Shown in pieces: positions 8,205 through 15,608 of a stretch of DNA of 35,304 nt. The notes beneath the pieces were generated by a model that was not told the origin of the DNA, made no database searches, and saw only the letters and a list, made by a program, of their open reading frames with translations. Source of the DNA: UBA830 sp036339975. GTDB lineage: Bacteria > Pseudomonadota > Alphaproteobacteria > MPNO01 > UBA830. A program made the position numbers and the translations under genes. How positions within the stretch are numbered: the first letter of the stretch is position 1; each line of letters opens with the position of its first letter. The DNA lies in NCBI GenBank assembly GCA_036339975.1, contig JAYYZV010000106.1:1-35304 (forward strand), in the 5' to 3' direction.

Positions 8205-8687
8205 ATGTGTCCTTCAATACAGAATAAGTCGGTTTCCCTTGGCCACAAAGGCGTAGATCTAACTGGTCTTACAGAACTGTTGGGTTATCAGATCCGTCAG
8301 GCGCAAACGGCTTCCTTTCGAGATTTGCAGGAACCGTTCCGAACGGTGGGCATAACCCCCGGAGAGTTCAGCCTACTGACGATTGTTCGTGATAATCCGG
8401 AGGTCCGTCAGACCGATCTGGTGGATGTTTATGGTCTGGACAAATCGACGCTTTCCATTGCGGTGAAGCGACTTGTCGATCGGGGTCTGGTGGAACCAAA
8501 AAAAATTCCGAGCGATCGGCGTTTTCACGGATTGTCCATGACAGCTGAGGGGATATCCGTTCTCGGGACTGTCACTAAGATTATCGCGGACCAAGAAAAG
8601 CGTATGGATCAGGTTCTAACTGCCGAGGAAAAGAAAATTTTGATGACAGCACTTCGCCGCATTGCCGTTACCTTGGCGCCGAACTAA
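8205..8687 (+). CDS. MarR family transcriptional regulator
   Basis: 160 residues with the MarR winged helix-turn-helix: recognition region about 66-92 (RQTDLVDVYGLDKSTLSIAV), followed by the wing with the conserved S-D-R-R (103-106) and the turn RFHGLSMTAEG. Flanking N- and C-terminal helices would form the dimer. The ATG at 8205 has no visible Shine-Dalgarno and overlaps a TATTAT that could serve as a -10, so translation may be leaderless or weak; no better in-frame start is seen before the conserved fold. Located divergently from the Rieske/GS-like pair, it most likely represses that pair and itself until an aromatic or amine ligand binds. MarR repressors in such positions commonly sense the pathway substrate. 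Confidence 0.92.
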   Translation: MCPSIQNKSVSLGHKGVDLTGLTELLGYQIRQAQTASFRDLQEPFRTVGITPGEFSLLTIVRDNPEVRQTDLVDVYGLDKSTLSIAVKRLVDRGLVEPKKIPSDRRFHGLSMTAEGISVLGTVTKIIADQEKRMDQVLTAEEKKILMTALRRIAVTLAPN

Positions 8688-8718
8688 CTTTCGATAACGC
8701 TAATCCGGAAAGACAAGA

Positions 8719-9306
8719 ATGCACAATATATCCCGATTGCGGCGGTTTGTGACTGGTATGACCGATCTGGCAAACGTGTCGGATGGTGACGAACAGGCGA
8801 TGGTGAGCGGATCGAAAATTCTCTTGGCTGATCTAATTGCTAAAGACAACTGGTTGCCGGGTGAATATGCGGCCGAGGGCGATACCTATCGCCAGTATCT
8901 CCTCCACTGCGATCCCAATCAGCGTTTTTCGGTTGTAAGTTTCGTGTGGGGTCCCGGGCAAACGACCCCAGTCCATGATCATACGGTCTGGGGTCTGGTT
9001 GGCATGCTGAGAGGCGCTGAGACCGGGCAGCGTTTCGATGTCGCCGACGACGGTTCCTTATTCCCGATCGCGACCGACCTTCTGGAACCCGGTGATATAG
9101 ACATCGTGTCCCCTGCCTTGGGTGACATTCACAAGGTATCGAACGCCTTTGACGATCAAACCTCGATTAGCATTCATGTCTACGGGGCGAATATTGGCGC
9201 CGTCAACCGTCATGTTTATGACCTCGCCTCTGGCAATCGTACAAGTTTTATTTCGGGGTACTCGAATACAGAGGTGCCCAACCTCTGGGATTTGTCACTT
9301 TTATGA
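8719..9306 (+). CDS. Cysteine dioxygenase-family cupin (thiol dioxygenase)
   Basis: 195 residues. The three iron-binding histidines of cysteine dioxygenase type enzymes are present: H86 and H88 in PVHDH and H138 in GDIHKVSN. The Ser-His-Tyr triad also appears, as S151-x-H153-x-Y155 (SIHVYG), and an arginine-tyrosine pair at 58-60 may hold the substrate carboxylate. The position that forms the Cys-Tyr crosslink in animal enzymes is not cysteine, as in most bacterial members. Expected reaction: O2-dependent oxidation of cysteine or 3-mercaptopropionate thiol to the sulfinate in the cytoplasm. The last codons overlap the start of a small membrane protein by ATGA, so the three genes through 9994 are translationally coupled. 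Bacterial members include 3-mercaptopropionate dioxygenases, so cysteine specificity is not certain. Confidence 0.88.
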   Translation: MHNISRLRRFVTGMTDLANVSDGDEQAMVSGSKILLADLIAKDNWLPGEYAAEGDTYRQYLLHCDPNQRFSVVSFVWGPGQTTPVHDHTVWGLVGMLRGAETGQRFDVADDGSLFPIATDLLEPGDIDIVSPALGDIHKVSNAFDDQTSISIHVYGANIGAVNRHVYDLASGNRTSFISGYSNTEVPNLWDLSLL

Positions 9307-9515
9307 AGACCCTGGTGGTTGCCTCATCTCTGTTCTTTTTTCTGGCGCTCGCTATTTGGTGTGCGGTCTACGTTTGGAATCAGATGGGTGAGATAGAGAT
9401 TAGTTCTATGGGGATTCTCGCCATGATCGCAGGGGTCGTTCTAAGTCTTGGTCTTGGGATAGGGTTGATGTTTTTAGTGTTCAAGAGTGCACGCGACGAG
9501 GAGGAGCGGCAATGA
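9303..9515 (+). CDS. Small two-helix membrane protein
   Basis: 70 residues with two clear hydrophobic segments, about 4-27 (starting VVASSLFFFLALAIW) and about 37-61, joined by a short acidic loop and ending in a charged tail (KSARDEEERQ) that is probably cytoplasmic. Start and stop each overlap a neighbour by 4 bases (ATGA at 9303 and at 9512), strong evidence that it is translated with them. No domain family is recognised. Its position between a thiol dioxygenase and an exported protein suggests an envelope-associated role, but no function can be assigned. Confidence 0.75.
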   Translation: MKTLVVASSLFFFLALAIWCAVYVWNQMGEIEISSMGILAMIAGVVLSLGLGIGLMFLVFKSARDEEERQ

Positions 9516-9994
9516 GATTTGTCTGGGGGTTATCAGGTATCTGCTTGGTAAGCATATTGTTTCTGGTTTCGACTGCCTCCGCCCAAGACCGGCACGATGG
9601 CTATTATTATCCGACACCACATTCCAGTGAGACCTATAACGCCCGGGCGCGTGTTCTGTCCAAAAGTGACCGTGATCGGCGCCTCGGATTTATTGTAGGC
9701 TTTACTAAACAATTATCGGAAGATCCGTCACCTATGCGGTTTACAATTTTTGCGAAGGGCACGGATGCCGAGAAACTTATCATTGTGGCGCTGGACGACG
9801 ATATTTTCGCAACTCTATTTCGCGCGCGAGCTGTGCTGGCAACATTGACGGCTCATGTCCGCGCGTCTCCATTGTTTGCTGATCTTGGTGTTCAGGACCT
9901 TTTTACTTTTTATGACCTTGCCAGAATGCTTGGCTTTGAACAAATCACGGTCTCTGATGGTCGTAAATGGTCACATCGTGTCTATATTAAATAA
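9512..9994 (+). CDS. Exported protein of unknown function
   Basis: 160 residues with a clear signal peptide: hydrophobic core from about residue 7 to 22 and an A-S-A cleavage site before Q25, so it should be periplasmic. The mature part starts with a YYYP motif, then RARVLSKSDRDRR, FTIFAKGTDAEKLIIVAL, and a conserved-looking end LFTFYDLARMLGFEQITVSD. I recall similar alphaproteobacterial proteins carrying an unsupported database name linked to molybdopterin guanine dinucleotide synthesis. Nothing in the sequence supports that name, so I do not use it. The ATG overlaps the preceding gene's stop. A possible hairpin follows the stop. Confidence 0.75.
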   Translation: MRFVWGLSGICLVSILFLVSTASAQDRHDGYYYPTPHSSETYNARARVLSKSDRDRRLGFIVGFTKQLSEDPSPMRFTIFAKGTDAEKLIIVALDDDIFATLFRARAVLATLTAHVRASPLFADLGVQDLFTFYDLARMLGFEQITVSDGRKWSHRVYIK

Positions 9995-9998
9995 GAAG

Positions 9999-10041
9999 AA
10001 GCGGCGGCCAGACCCTTTTATTGTGGCTCGTCGTGCCGCTT
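9999..10041. terminator. Hairpin between convergent genes, possible terminator
   Basis: AAGCGGC (9999-10005) pairs exactly with GCCGCTT (10035-10041), with an inner GCCA/TGGC pairing. It fills the 45-base gap between two convergent genes. There is a TTTTATT inside the loop but no good U-tract after either arm, so it may only slow polymerase or act with Rho. Confidence 0.3.
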
Positions 10042-11149
10042 AAAAGTTGATCACGCTACGGATGCTTTCACCTTTATGCATAAGGTCGAAAGCGTCGTTG
10101 ATATCTTCCAGAGGCATGGTGTGGGTAATCATCGGATCGATTTCAATTTTGCCGTCCATATACCAGTCCACGATTTTCGGGACGTCGCGGCGGCTTTTTG
10201 CTCCACCGAACGCTGTGCCTTTCCATACGCGGCCCGTAACCAGCTGAAACGGGCGGGTTGAGATTTCTTGTCCAGCAGCGGCAACGCCGATAATGATGCT
10301 TTGACCCCAGCCACGGTGTGCGCATTCAAGCGCCTGTCGCATGGTGTTTACGTTGCCAATGCATTCAAAAGTATAGTCGGCACCCCCATCGGTTAAATCG
10401 ACCAGATAAGGGACTAAGTCTCCCTCGACTTGGTTAGGATTGACAAAATGCGTCATGCCAAAACGTTCAGCCATTTCTGTTTTGGTATCGTTGATATCGA
10501 CGCCGACAATTTTATTGGCACCGGCTAGCCGAGCACCCTGTATGACATTCAGGCCTATACCGCCGAGCCCGAATACGACGACGTTGGATCCGGGTTCAAC
10601 GCCCGCAGTGTTGATTACTGCTCCTATCCCTGTCGTCACCCCGCACCCGATATAGCATATCTTATCGAACGGAGCGTCCTGACGAACCTTGGCCAGGGCA
10701 ATCTCGGGTACAACGGTGTGATTGGCGAAAGTAGAAGTTCCCATGTAGTGGAAAATTTTGTCGCCCCCGATAGAAAACCGGCTACTGCCGTCCGGCATCA
10801 CTCCTTGGCCCTGCGTGTCACGGATCGAGGTGCAAAGGTTGGTTTTACCAGACAGACACGATTTGCACTGGCGGCATTCCGGAATATAGAGCGGAATGAC
10901 GTGATCACCCTTTTTCAATGTCGTGACCCCGGGTCCGCAATCGACAACTATGCCCGCGCCCTCATGCCCCAAAATTGCGGGAAAAATTCCCTCTGGGTCG
11001 GCGCCAGACAGCGTGAATTCGTCGGTATGGCATACGCCGGTTGACTTGATCTCAACAAGGACTTCGCCCTCCTTAGGACCGTCCAGCGTCACGGTTTCGA
11101 TAGAGAGCGGTTTGCCTGCCTCGGTTGCGATTGCGGCTAGGGTTTCCAT
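10040..11149 (-). CDS. frmA: S-(hydroxymethyl)glutathione dehydrogenase / class III alcohol dehydrogenase
   Basis: 369 residues, the normal length. Catalytic zinc ligands are C40 (GVCHTDEF), H62 (GHEGAG) and C169 (GCGVTTG). The structural zinc cluster is C92, C95, C98 and C106. The Rossmann motif GLGGIGLNV follows. The class III block TRPFQLVTGRVWKGTAFGG is present. It oxidises the spontaneous formaldehyde-glutathione adduct with NAD+ to S-formylglutathione in the cytoplasm, removing formaldehyde such as that from O- or N-demethylation. An S-formylglutathione hydrolase usually neighbours it; here the neighbour is a different alpha/beta hydrolase 66 bases upstream. Its presence near a VanA-type Rieske oxygenase fits formaldehyde release, but the enzyme is also a common housekeeping gene. 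Confidence 0.95.
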   Translation of the reverse strand: METLAAIATEAGKPLSIETVTLDGPKEGEVLVEIKSTGVCHTDEFTLSGADPEGIFPAILGHEGAGIVVDCGPGVTTLKKGDHVIPLYIPECRQCKSCLSGKTNLCTSIRDTQGQGVMPDGSSRFSIGGDKIFHYMGTSTFANHTVVPEIALAKVRQDAPFDKICYIGCGVTTGIGAVINTAGVEPGSNVVVFGLGGIGLNVIQGARLAGANKIVGVDINDTKTEMAERFGMTHFVNPNQVEGDLVPYLVDLTDGGADYTFECIGNVNTMRQALECAHRGWGQSIIIGVAAAGQEISTRPFQLVTGRVWKGTAFGGAKSRRDVPKIVDWYMDGKIEIDPMITHTMPLEDINDAFDLMHKGESIRSVINF

Positions 11150-11215
11150 TTTATGTGTTTCCCTTTTTTTCCAATGAATATGTTTTCAGCCGATCCGGCA
11201 GATTGCAAGGAGAAT

Positions 11216-12055
11216 TCAAGTAATTTTGGCTAGAACAGGCATGAGGTATTTTCGGAATTGATCAGGATTTTCAGACATCGGAAAATGACCTAGCTCCTGC
11301 ATAATTACTGCTTCGATGCCGATCTTCTCTGCGGTTCTCAGTGTATCTTCCGGTGTGCACGAAAAATCGTATTCGCCGGTTAGCAAGTAAACAGGGCATT
11401 TTTGGGGGTCGATTAGTCCGACGCGATCGCGATAGTCCGAATCGGCCCGGTAGAAATGCAGATCGCCCTTGAAGATTCCGGGTCCGCTGGAGAGATACCC
11501 CCACAATGTTTCCCAGCGGCACTCATCTGAACTTTGCGGTGCTACGAGACCTGAAATAAGGGCAGCGCATACCTCTCCGCCATGCACGTCGGGCCGGTGC
11601 AGCCAGTCTCGATCGTACCATGGCTGCTGATGGTCGGACGCTTCAATCCCAATCACTGCCCTAAATTCCGAAGAATATGCTTCAGCCAAATGTAAGACTA
11701 TCCGACCGCCCATAGAACAACCCATTGCGACGGGTCGGTCGAGTTCGAGGCCGAGGCATAACGCCCGGATTGTCTCGGTGTATAACCTAGTGGTCAGGAG
11801 GTACTGCTCTTCTTGATACCCTGCCGGTGGCAAGGACTTTCCGTGCCAAGGCATGTCGAAAGCAATCACACGGAAACGACTGAGAATCTCGGGGTCATCC
11901 AGAAGATAACGATACTGTGTGCTATCTGACCCTGCTGTGTGGAGGCAGAGGAGCGGAATTCCGGCGCCTGCCTCCTCGAAATAAACACGGTGCGGCCGAC
12001 CAAGGATTTCGATGTGCACATACCGTCCGGTAATTCCCTCAACCTTTGCCGTCAT
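11216..12055 (-). CDS. Alpha/beta hydrolase
   Basis: 279 residues of the alpha/beta hydrolase fold. The oxyanion-hole region is LLCLHTAGSDS; nucleophile S114 sits in the elbow GCSMGG; acid D230 is in LTGEYDFSC; and base H257 is in ELGHFPM. The sequence does not resemble S-formylglutathione hydrolase (esterase D type), so it is not the usual partner of FrmA. Related enzymes hydrolyse ring-cleavage products, lactones or esters. The start ATG overlaps the stop of the SCP2-like gene by 4 bases, so both are translated together, and frmA follows 66 bases downstream on the same strand. It may process an ester, thioester or ring-opened intermediate of the surrounding catabolic pathways; substrate unknown. 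Confidence 0.88.
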   Translation of the reverse strand: MTAKVEGITGRYVHIEILGRPHRVYFEEAGAGIPLLCLHTAGSDSTQYRYLLDDPEILSRFRVIAFDMPWHGKSLPPAGYQEEQYLLTTRLYTETIRALCLGLELDRPVAMGCSMGGRIVLHLAEAYSSEFRAVIGIEASDHQQPWYDRDWLHRPDVHGGEVCAALISGLVAPQSSDECRWETLWGYLSSGPGIFKGDLHFYRADSDYRDRVGLIDPQKCPVYLLTGEYDFSCTPEDTLRTAEKIGIEAVIMQELGHFPMSENPDQFRKYLMPVLAKIT

Positions 12056-12531
12056 GGTTTAATTCTCGGTGCGGCAAGAACTTCTTTCACGTAGCGCAAA
12101 TTAGCCATTAGCGGGTGCAGGTCGCCGGTAATCGTCATGTGGCCAGATTTGATCATAGCGAAAATGTCATGGTATCCGGGGGCGGGAAGTGCTTCCCAGT
12201 GAGCCTTCCACGCAGGCGCAGGCGCGCGGATGGCAAATCTTGAACTCGACATTAGTTTCGGTGGTGAAGTCGCAGAGGCGATCTTGCCGTCTTTTACCTC
12301 TATCAACCAGTCGTCATCCCCGATGCCCATTATAAAACACAATGAAAGAAACCGGCCGCGTCTAACGAGCGCGGCATTTTGGTTCACTAATTCCGGCAAT
12401 GCATTTAGGGTCAGGAAACTAGTCGCATTTTTGGCTGCTCCGCTGCTAGCGGCTCGGTATTGGTCCGGACGATCGATGAAGCCTATAGGTTTTCTATCAG
12501 CATCAAGGCCGACGGTGGGGTCTTCTGACAT
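12052..12531 (-). CDS. SCP2-like (sterol carrier) domain protein
   Basis: About 159 residues from ATG at 12531, which has AGAGG 9 bases upstream; a TTG two codons earlier is less well placed. The central part (DDDWLIEVKDGKIAS) and the C-terminal stretch with MIKSGHMTITGDLHPLMANL follow the SCP2 sterol-binding pattern, where a strand with a V/I-x-D-G-K turn precedes helices and a final G-D-L-x-x-x-M/A-x-x-L helix. SCP2 domains bind lipids, CoA esters or hydrophobic ligands. It is coupled to an alpha/beta hydrolase by a 4-base overlap, so it may present a hydrophobic substrate to that enzyme; this is inference. The family match is moderately sure because the domain is poorly conserved. Confidence 0.65.
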   Translation of the reverse strand: MSEDPTVGLDADRKPIGFIDRPDQYRAASSGAAKNATSFLTLNALPELVNQNAALVRRGRFLSLCFIMGIGDDDWLIEVKDGKIASATSPPKLMSSSRFAIRAPAPAWKAHWEALPAPGYHDIFAMIKSGHMTITGDLHPLMANLRYVKEVLAAPRIKP

Positions 12532-12692
12532 TGACAAGGACCTCTAGCAATTGAAGTCAGTATCATGGCTGGCTGGAAAAGAGTGATCAAGTCAGCTAAG
12601 TCGCTGTGTTCTGTCGCTTTGGCGCTTTTATAAAGGCTGCTAATTCGCCACCAACAACCATCAATTATATGGTTTTTAGCTTAGGTGCGATT

Positions 12693-13691
12693 TCAGATGA
12701 TCAGAACACTCATACCCGTTGTGGCTCTGCTTTCCATATCCCGGTGGGCTTCCGCCACATCGGATAAGGGGTATTGCCGTTCGACCGGAATTTTGATGAT
12801 TCCGCGTGAAACAACGTCGATCAAATCCTGCGCGCGATCTATCATTTCTTCGCGGTTGCGGACATGCCAAAGATACGCGGCACTTGTGACATAGAGAGAA
12901 CCCATGTGATTGAGCCGGAAAATGTCAAAGGGCGGGATCGGGCCGGATGCGGTGCCGTAGGACGCTAGGAGACCTCTCGGCCTAAGACAGTGGAGCGACT
13001 CCTCAAAAGTATCGGCGCCGACGGCGTCGAATACGACTGGCACGCCTTCGCCAGCCGTCAACGATTTGACCGCAGCGACGATGTCGTCGCGACCCCGGAC
13101 AAGGGTGTGGTGACATCCAGCATTAATTGCGTGCTGTTCTTTGGCTTCCGATCCAACGATGCCAATCACGCGTGCGCCCAGATAGTTTGCCCATTGGCAA
13201 AGGATCTGGCCAACGCCTCCGGCAGCGGCGTGAACCGCGATCGTGTCTCCTGGACCCACCGGATAGACATCATTGACTAAGTAGTGAGCGGTTATGCCTT
13301 TTGTTGTCATGGCAGCCGCTGTGGCATCGTCAATGTCATCAGGTAACGCGATCAGGCGGTCCGCCCTCATCGTGCGAGCTTCGCAGTACGAGCCGCGTGG
13401 TAGGGCGTGACCGCCGCTGGAATATGTAACGCGGTCTCCAACAGAAACGAAATCGACCCTATCGCCCACGGCTTCAACCACGCCGGTTCCCTCCGATCCA
13501 AGGCAGCTTGGGAGTTCGGGCAAGGGGTAGCGGCCGTTGCGGGTATGAATATCAGCATAATTAACGCCAACGGCTGTGTGGCGAAGCCGAACTTCGTCAG
13601 GCCCCGGTTCAGGCAGCGGAATTTCGTCCATCCGAAGTACTTCCGGCCCGCCGTACTGATGCACCCGGATTGCGTTGGTTGTGTCGGTCAT
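12693..13691 (-). CDS. NADPH:quinone oxidoreductase-type MDR dehydrogenase
   Basis: 332 residues of the zinc-free medium-chain dehydrogenase/reductase family. The quinone-oxidoreductase block VGVNYADIHTRNGRYP lies at 41-56, GSEGTGVVEAVG at 65-76, and the nucleotide-binding GGVG in AAAGGVGQILCQ at 158-161. No zinc-binding cysteine set is present. Members reduce quinones or the double bond of enones using NADPH in the cytoplasm. ATG at 13691 has GGGAG 7 bases upstream. It lies 28 bases downstream of the Rieske beta subunit on the same strand and is likely the third gene of that operon. It may reduce a quinone or an unsaturated product formed after ring hydroxylation; this role is inferred from position. 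Confidence 0.9.
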   Translation of the reverse strand: MTDTTNAIRVHQYGGPEVLRMDEIPLPEPGPDEVRLRHTAVGVNYADIHTRNGRYPLPELPSCLGSEGTGVVEAVGDRVDFVSVGDRVTYSSGGHALPRGSYCEARTMRADRLIALPDDIDDATAAAMTTKGITAHYLVNDVYPVGPGDTIAVHAAAGGVGQILCQWANYLGARVIGIVGSEAKEQHAINAGCHHTLVRGRDDIVAAVKSLTAGEGVPVVFDAVGADTFEESLHCLRPRGLLASYGTASGPIPPFDIFRLNHMGSLYVTSAAYLWHVRNREEMIDRAQDLIDVVSRGIIKIPVERQYPLSDVAEAHRDMESRATTGMSVLII

Positions 13692-13719
13692 TCTGTGCTC
13701 CCTGATTGGACTTTATAGC

Positions 13720-14202
13720 CTAAAATGGGACGTTCAGGCCGTCCATCATGCTGTCACAATTCACGAGCTCAACCTTTTTGGAGTATATTATGAATGCGTC
13801 AGCTTCTTCGCGCACCTGATGCCACAAGGTGCCGCCAAATTGGCGCTGTTTATTGCGGCGGTACTCAATCATTTGGAACTTGGCCCGGGTAGTTATCAGG
13901 CCATCGCTTTCGCTTTCTATCGTCACGTTAGTGATGGATCGTGTTGTACGGGAGGTTGGCGACTGTGAATGCAGCGAGCCGGTTGTTAGCCGACGTACCC
14001 TTGTTTCCATCAGTTTCCGATCATCATATATTAACGACACGGTTGTCTTTGGGTCAGACTGGTTTTCTTCAATCGGTACCCAATACCATCCGTCGTCGGT
14101 AAATAAAGAGAGCCAATCCTCCCAGCGACGCTCGTCCAACAGTCGGGCTTCCAAGATAAGGAAAGAAGTAATCTCGTTGGGGGCGATTTCAAATGGTTTC
14201 AT
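13720..14202 (-). CDS. Aromatic-ring-hydroxylating dioxygenase beta subunit
   Basis: 160 residues, the normal size for this small subunit. Conserved blocks are FLILEARLLDERRWEDWL at about 14-31, FTDDGWYWVP at 34-43, SLIYDDRKLMETRVRR at about 56-71, and the C-terminal strand region LWHQVREE. The subunit has a cystatin/NTF2-like fold, carries no cofactor and forms the alpha3-beta3 structure. It begins 4 bases after the alpha subunit stop, so the two are made together. The SLIYDD-R block resembles beta subunits of anthranilate/benzoate/salicylate-type dioxygenases, favouring an aromatic acid substrate, but specificity lies in the alpha subunit and cannot be read here. Confidence 0.93.
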   Translation of the reverse strand: MKPFEIAPNEITSFLILEARLLDERRWEDWLSLFTDDGWYWVPIEENQSDPKTTVSLIYDDRKLMETRVRRLTTGSLHSQSPTSRTTRSITNVTIESESDGLITTRAKFQMIEYRRNKQRQFGGTLWHQVREEADAFIIYSKKVELVNCDSMMDGLNVPF

Positions 14203-14206
14203 GCCT

Positions 14207-15529
14207 TCATACCGCCGTCATATAGCCGAGCCAGGCGTCGTACATATTCCTTATATAAACCTCGCTTGTGGAATCTTTGCCCCGCACGCCGCCATGCTCA
14301 TCCGGCCTGTCGGTTTCGAAACCGCGCCCTATTTCGATCCATTCGGCTCCACCAGAGGTAACGCCGACCCCAATACGACCATATGTTTCCAGATCGTCGG
14401 TAAGTACAAGTGAACCTGTCCCGTTCGTCACGTTAGAAAACGCAATGGTGTCCTCGAACATTTCATCGGGTGCGCCTTTCATGCGAAACGAATAATTATA
14501 GACTTCGGTCCGGTTGACTGAGACCGGGTGTACGACGCGAAACTGCCGAAACTGGCTCATGAAGGAGATGTTCGGATAAATGTTTGAATTCCAGCGACTT
14601 ACTTCCAGAATGCGTTTAGTCTCCGCCTTTCCCTTTTTAGCCTCCATAGCCTTGATGTATTCGGCGAACACGTCGTTACCTTGGGCGGCAACCAGTTTTT
14701 CGTCATCGTGATAGTCACCGAGGAAGGAATGCCCGTTGGGGTAGGTCCAGATACCGATTTGTTCCTGCCACATTTTGTATGGCGCACCGTTTTGGCGCAT
14801 CTGCCGCACAGCGATCTCGCCCGCGCCGTCGGTGTGCGTTTCGTCATCCTGTTCTCGCGCCGCTTCGATCGATGACTGGTGGACGAATAGCGGATGGGCC
14901 GCGTCGCATAGGTTTTCCAGATAGAGCTTCCAGTTCCCGTCGAATGCGTGTTTGAAAACGCCACCTGCGACTTCGATTTCACCATCAGGAGCACGGTCGA
15001 CAATGTCGTCGATAGACGTCGTCATATATCCAAGAAAATCGGTTAGTACCGGCCCGTCTGGGGAAAGCGAAGCAAATATAAACCCCCGATAGCTGTCGAC
15101 CCGGGGCGCTCGAACCATCGCCGTGTTTGGGTTTTTGGTATCGAAATGATCCGGATATCCATGTTGCAGGGGGACACGGATCAGTTTGCCCGCGGTATCG
15201 TAAGTCCAGCCGTGGTAGCAGCAGACGAACTCTTCGGCGTTGCCGGAATCCTCAGCCACAACCATCGCGCCGCGATGGGCGCACTGATTGTGGATCACGT
15301 GTATCTTGCCATCGCAATCGCGGGTCATGACCATTGGCCGACGACCAATTTGAGTTTTTAAAAAGTCCCCCGGTTTTTTGATCTGACTTTCATGCCCAAC
15401 ATAAACCCATGCACGTGCAAAAATCCGATCCATTTCCAATTCGAATATCTCTGGATCCCCGTATACCCGCCGATGCACGCGGCCGGGCTGAATCAGCAAT
15501 TCTATATCTGAGACACTGTCCAACGGCAT
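14207..15529 (-). CDS. Aromatic-ring-hydroxylating dioxygenase alpha subunit (Rieske)
   Basis: 440 residues. The Rieske centre is C83-A-H85 and C103-C-Y-H106. The catalytic iron site is in ENLCDAAHPLFVH: D209, H212 and H217, with D209 the likely electron bridge from the adjacent subunit. Together with the beta subunit it forms a multi-component dioxygenase or monooxygenase acting on a ring, requiring ferredoxin and/or reductase; neither is encoded nearby. The operon alpha-beta-quinone oxidoreductase runs on the - strand. It is divergent from a TetR gene, and the 79-base gap holds two palindromes, one overlapping a weak -35/-10 pair for this gene (TACAGT-17-TATGAT). Repression by the TetR protein is therefore likely. 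Substrate unknown. Confidence 0.95.
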   Translation of the reverse strand: MPLDSVSDIELLIQPGRVHRRVYGDPEIFELEMDRIFARAWVYVGHESQIKKPGDFLKTQIGRRPMVMTRDCDGKIHVIHNQCAHRGAMVVAEDSGNAEEFVCCYHGWTYDTAGKLIRVPLQHGYPDHFDTKNPNTAMVRAPRVDSYRGFIFASLSPDGPVLTDFLGYMTTSIDDIVDRAPDGEIEVAGGVFKHAFDGNWKLYLENLCDAAHPLFVHQSSIEAAREQDDETHTDGAGEIAVRQMRQNGAPYKMWQEQIGIWTYPNGHSFLGDYHDDEKLVAAQGNDVFAEYIKAMEAKKGKAETKRILEVSRWNSNIYPNISFMSQFRQFRVVHPVSVNRTEVYNYSFRMKGAPDEMFEDTIAFSNVTNGTGSLVLTDDLETYGRIGVGVTSGGAEWIEIGRGFETDRPDEHGGVRGKDSTSEVYIRNMYDAWLGYMTAV

Positions 15530-15553
15530 GTCTTCATAACCCTATAATCATAG

Positions 15554-15587
15554 CATTTTATAAAATGATACTGTACGGTTTAGTATC
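15554..15587. promoter_or_regulatory. TetR operator region: two adjacent palindromes
   Basis: CATTTTATAAAATG (15554-15567) is a perfect 14-base palindrome. It abuts GATACT (15567-15572) and AGTATC (15582-15587), exact reverse complements 9 bases apart. The GATAC...GTATC form resembles operators of PhlF-like TetR repressors. Both lie between the divergent Rieske dioxygenase operon and the TetR gene and overlap the likely promoters, consistent with control of both directions. Confidence 0.6.
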
Positions 15588-15608
15588 GGCTTAATTTCAA
15601 CGAGTCAA

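Noticed and set aside
12656..12674. AACCAT/ATGGTT hairpin followed by TTT between the quinone oxidoreductase and SCP2-like genes
   Set aside because: Its T-run lies on the + strand side while both flanking genes are on the - strand, so it is not a terminator for either; too short to call otherwise.
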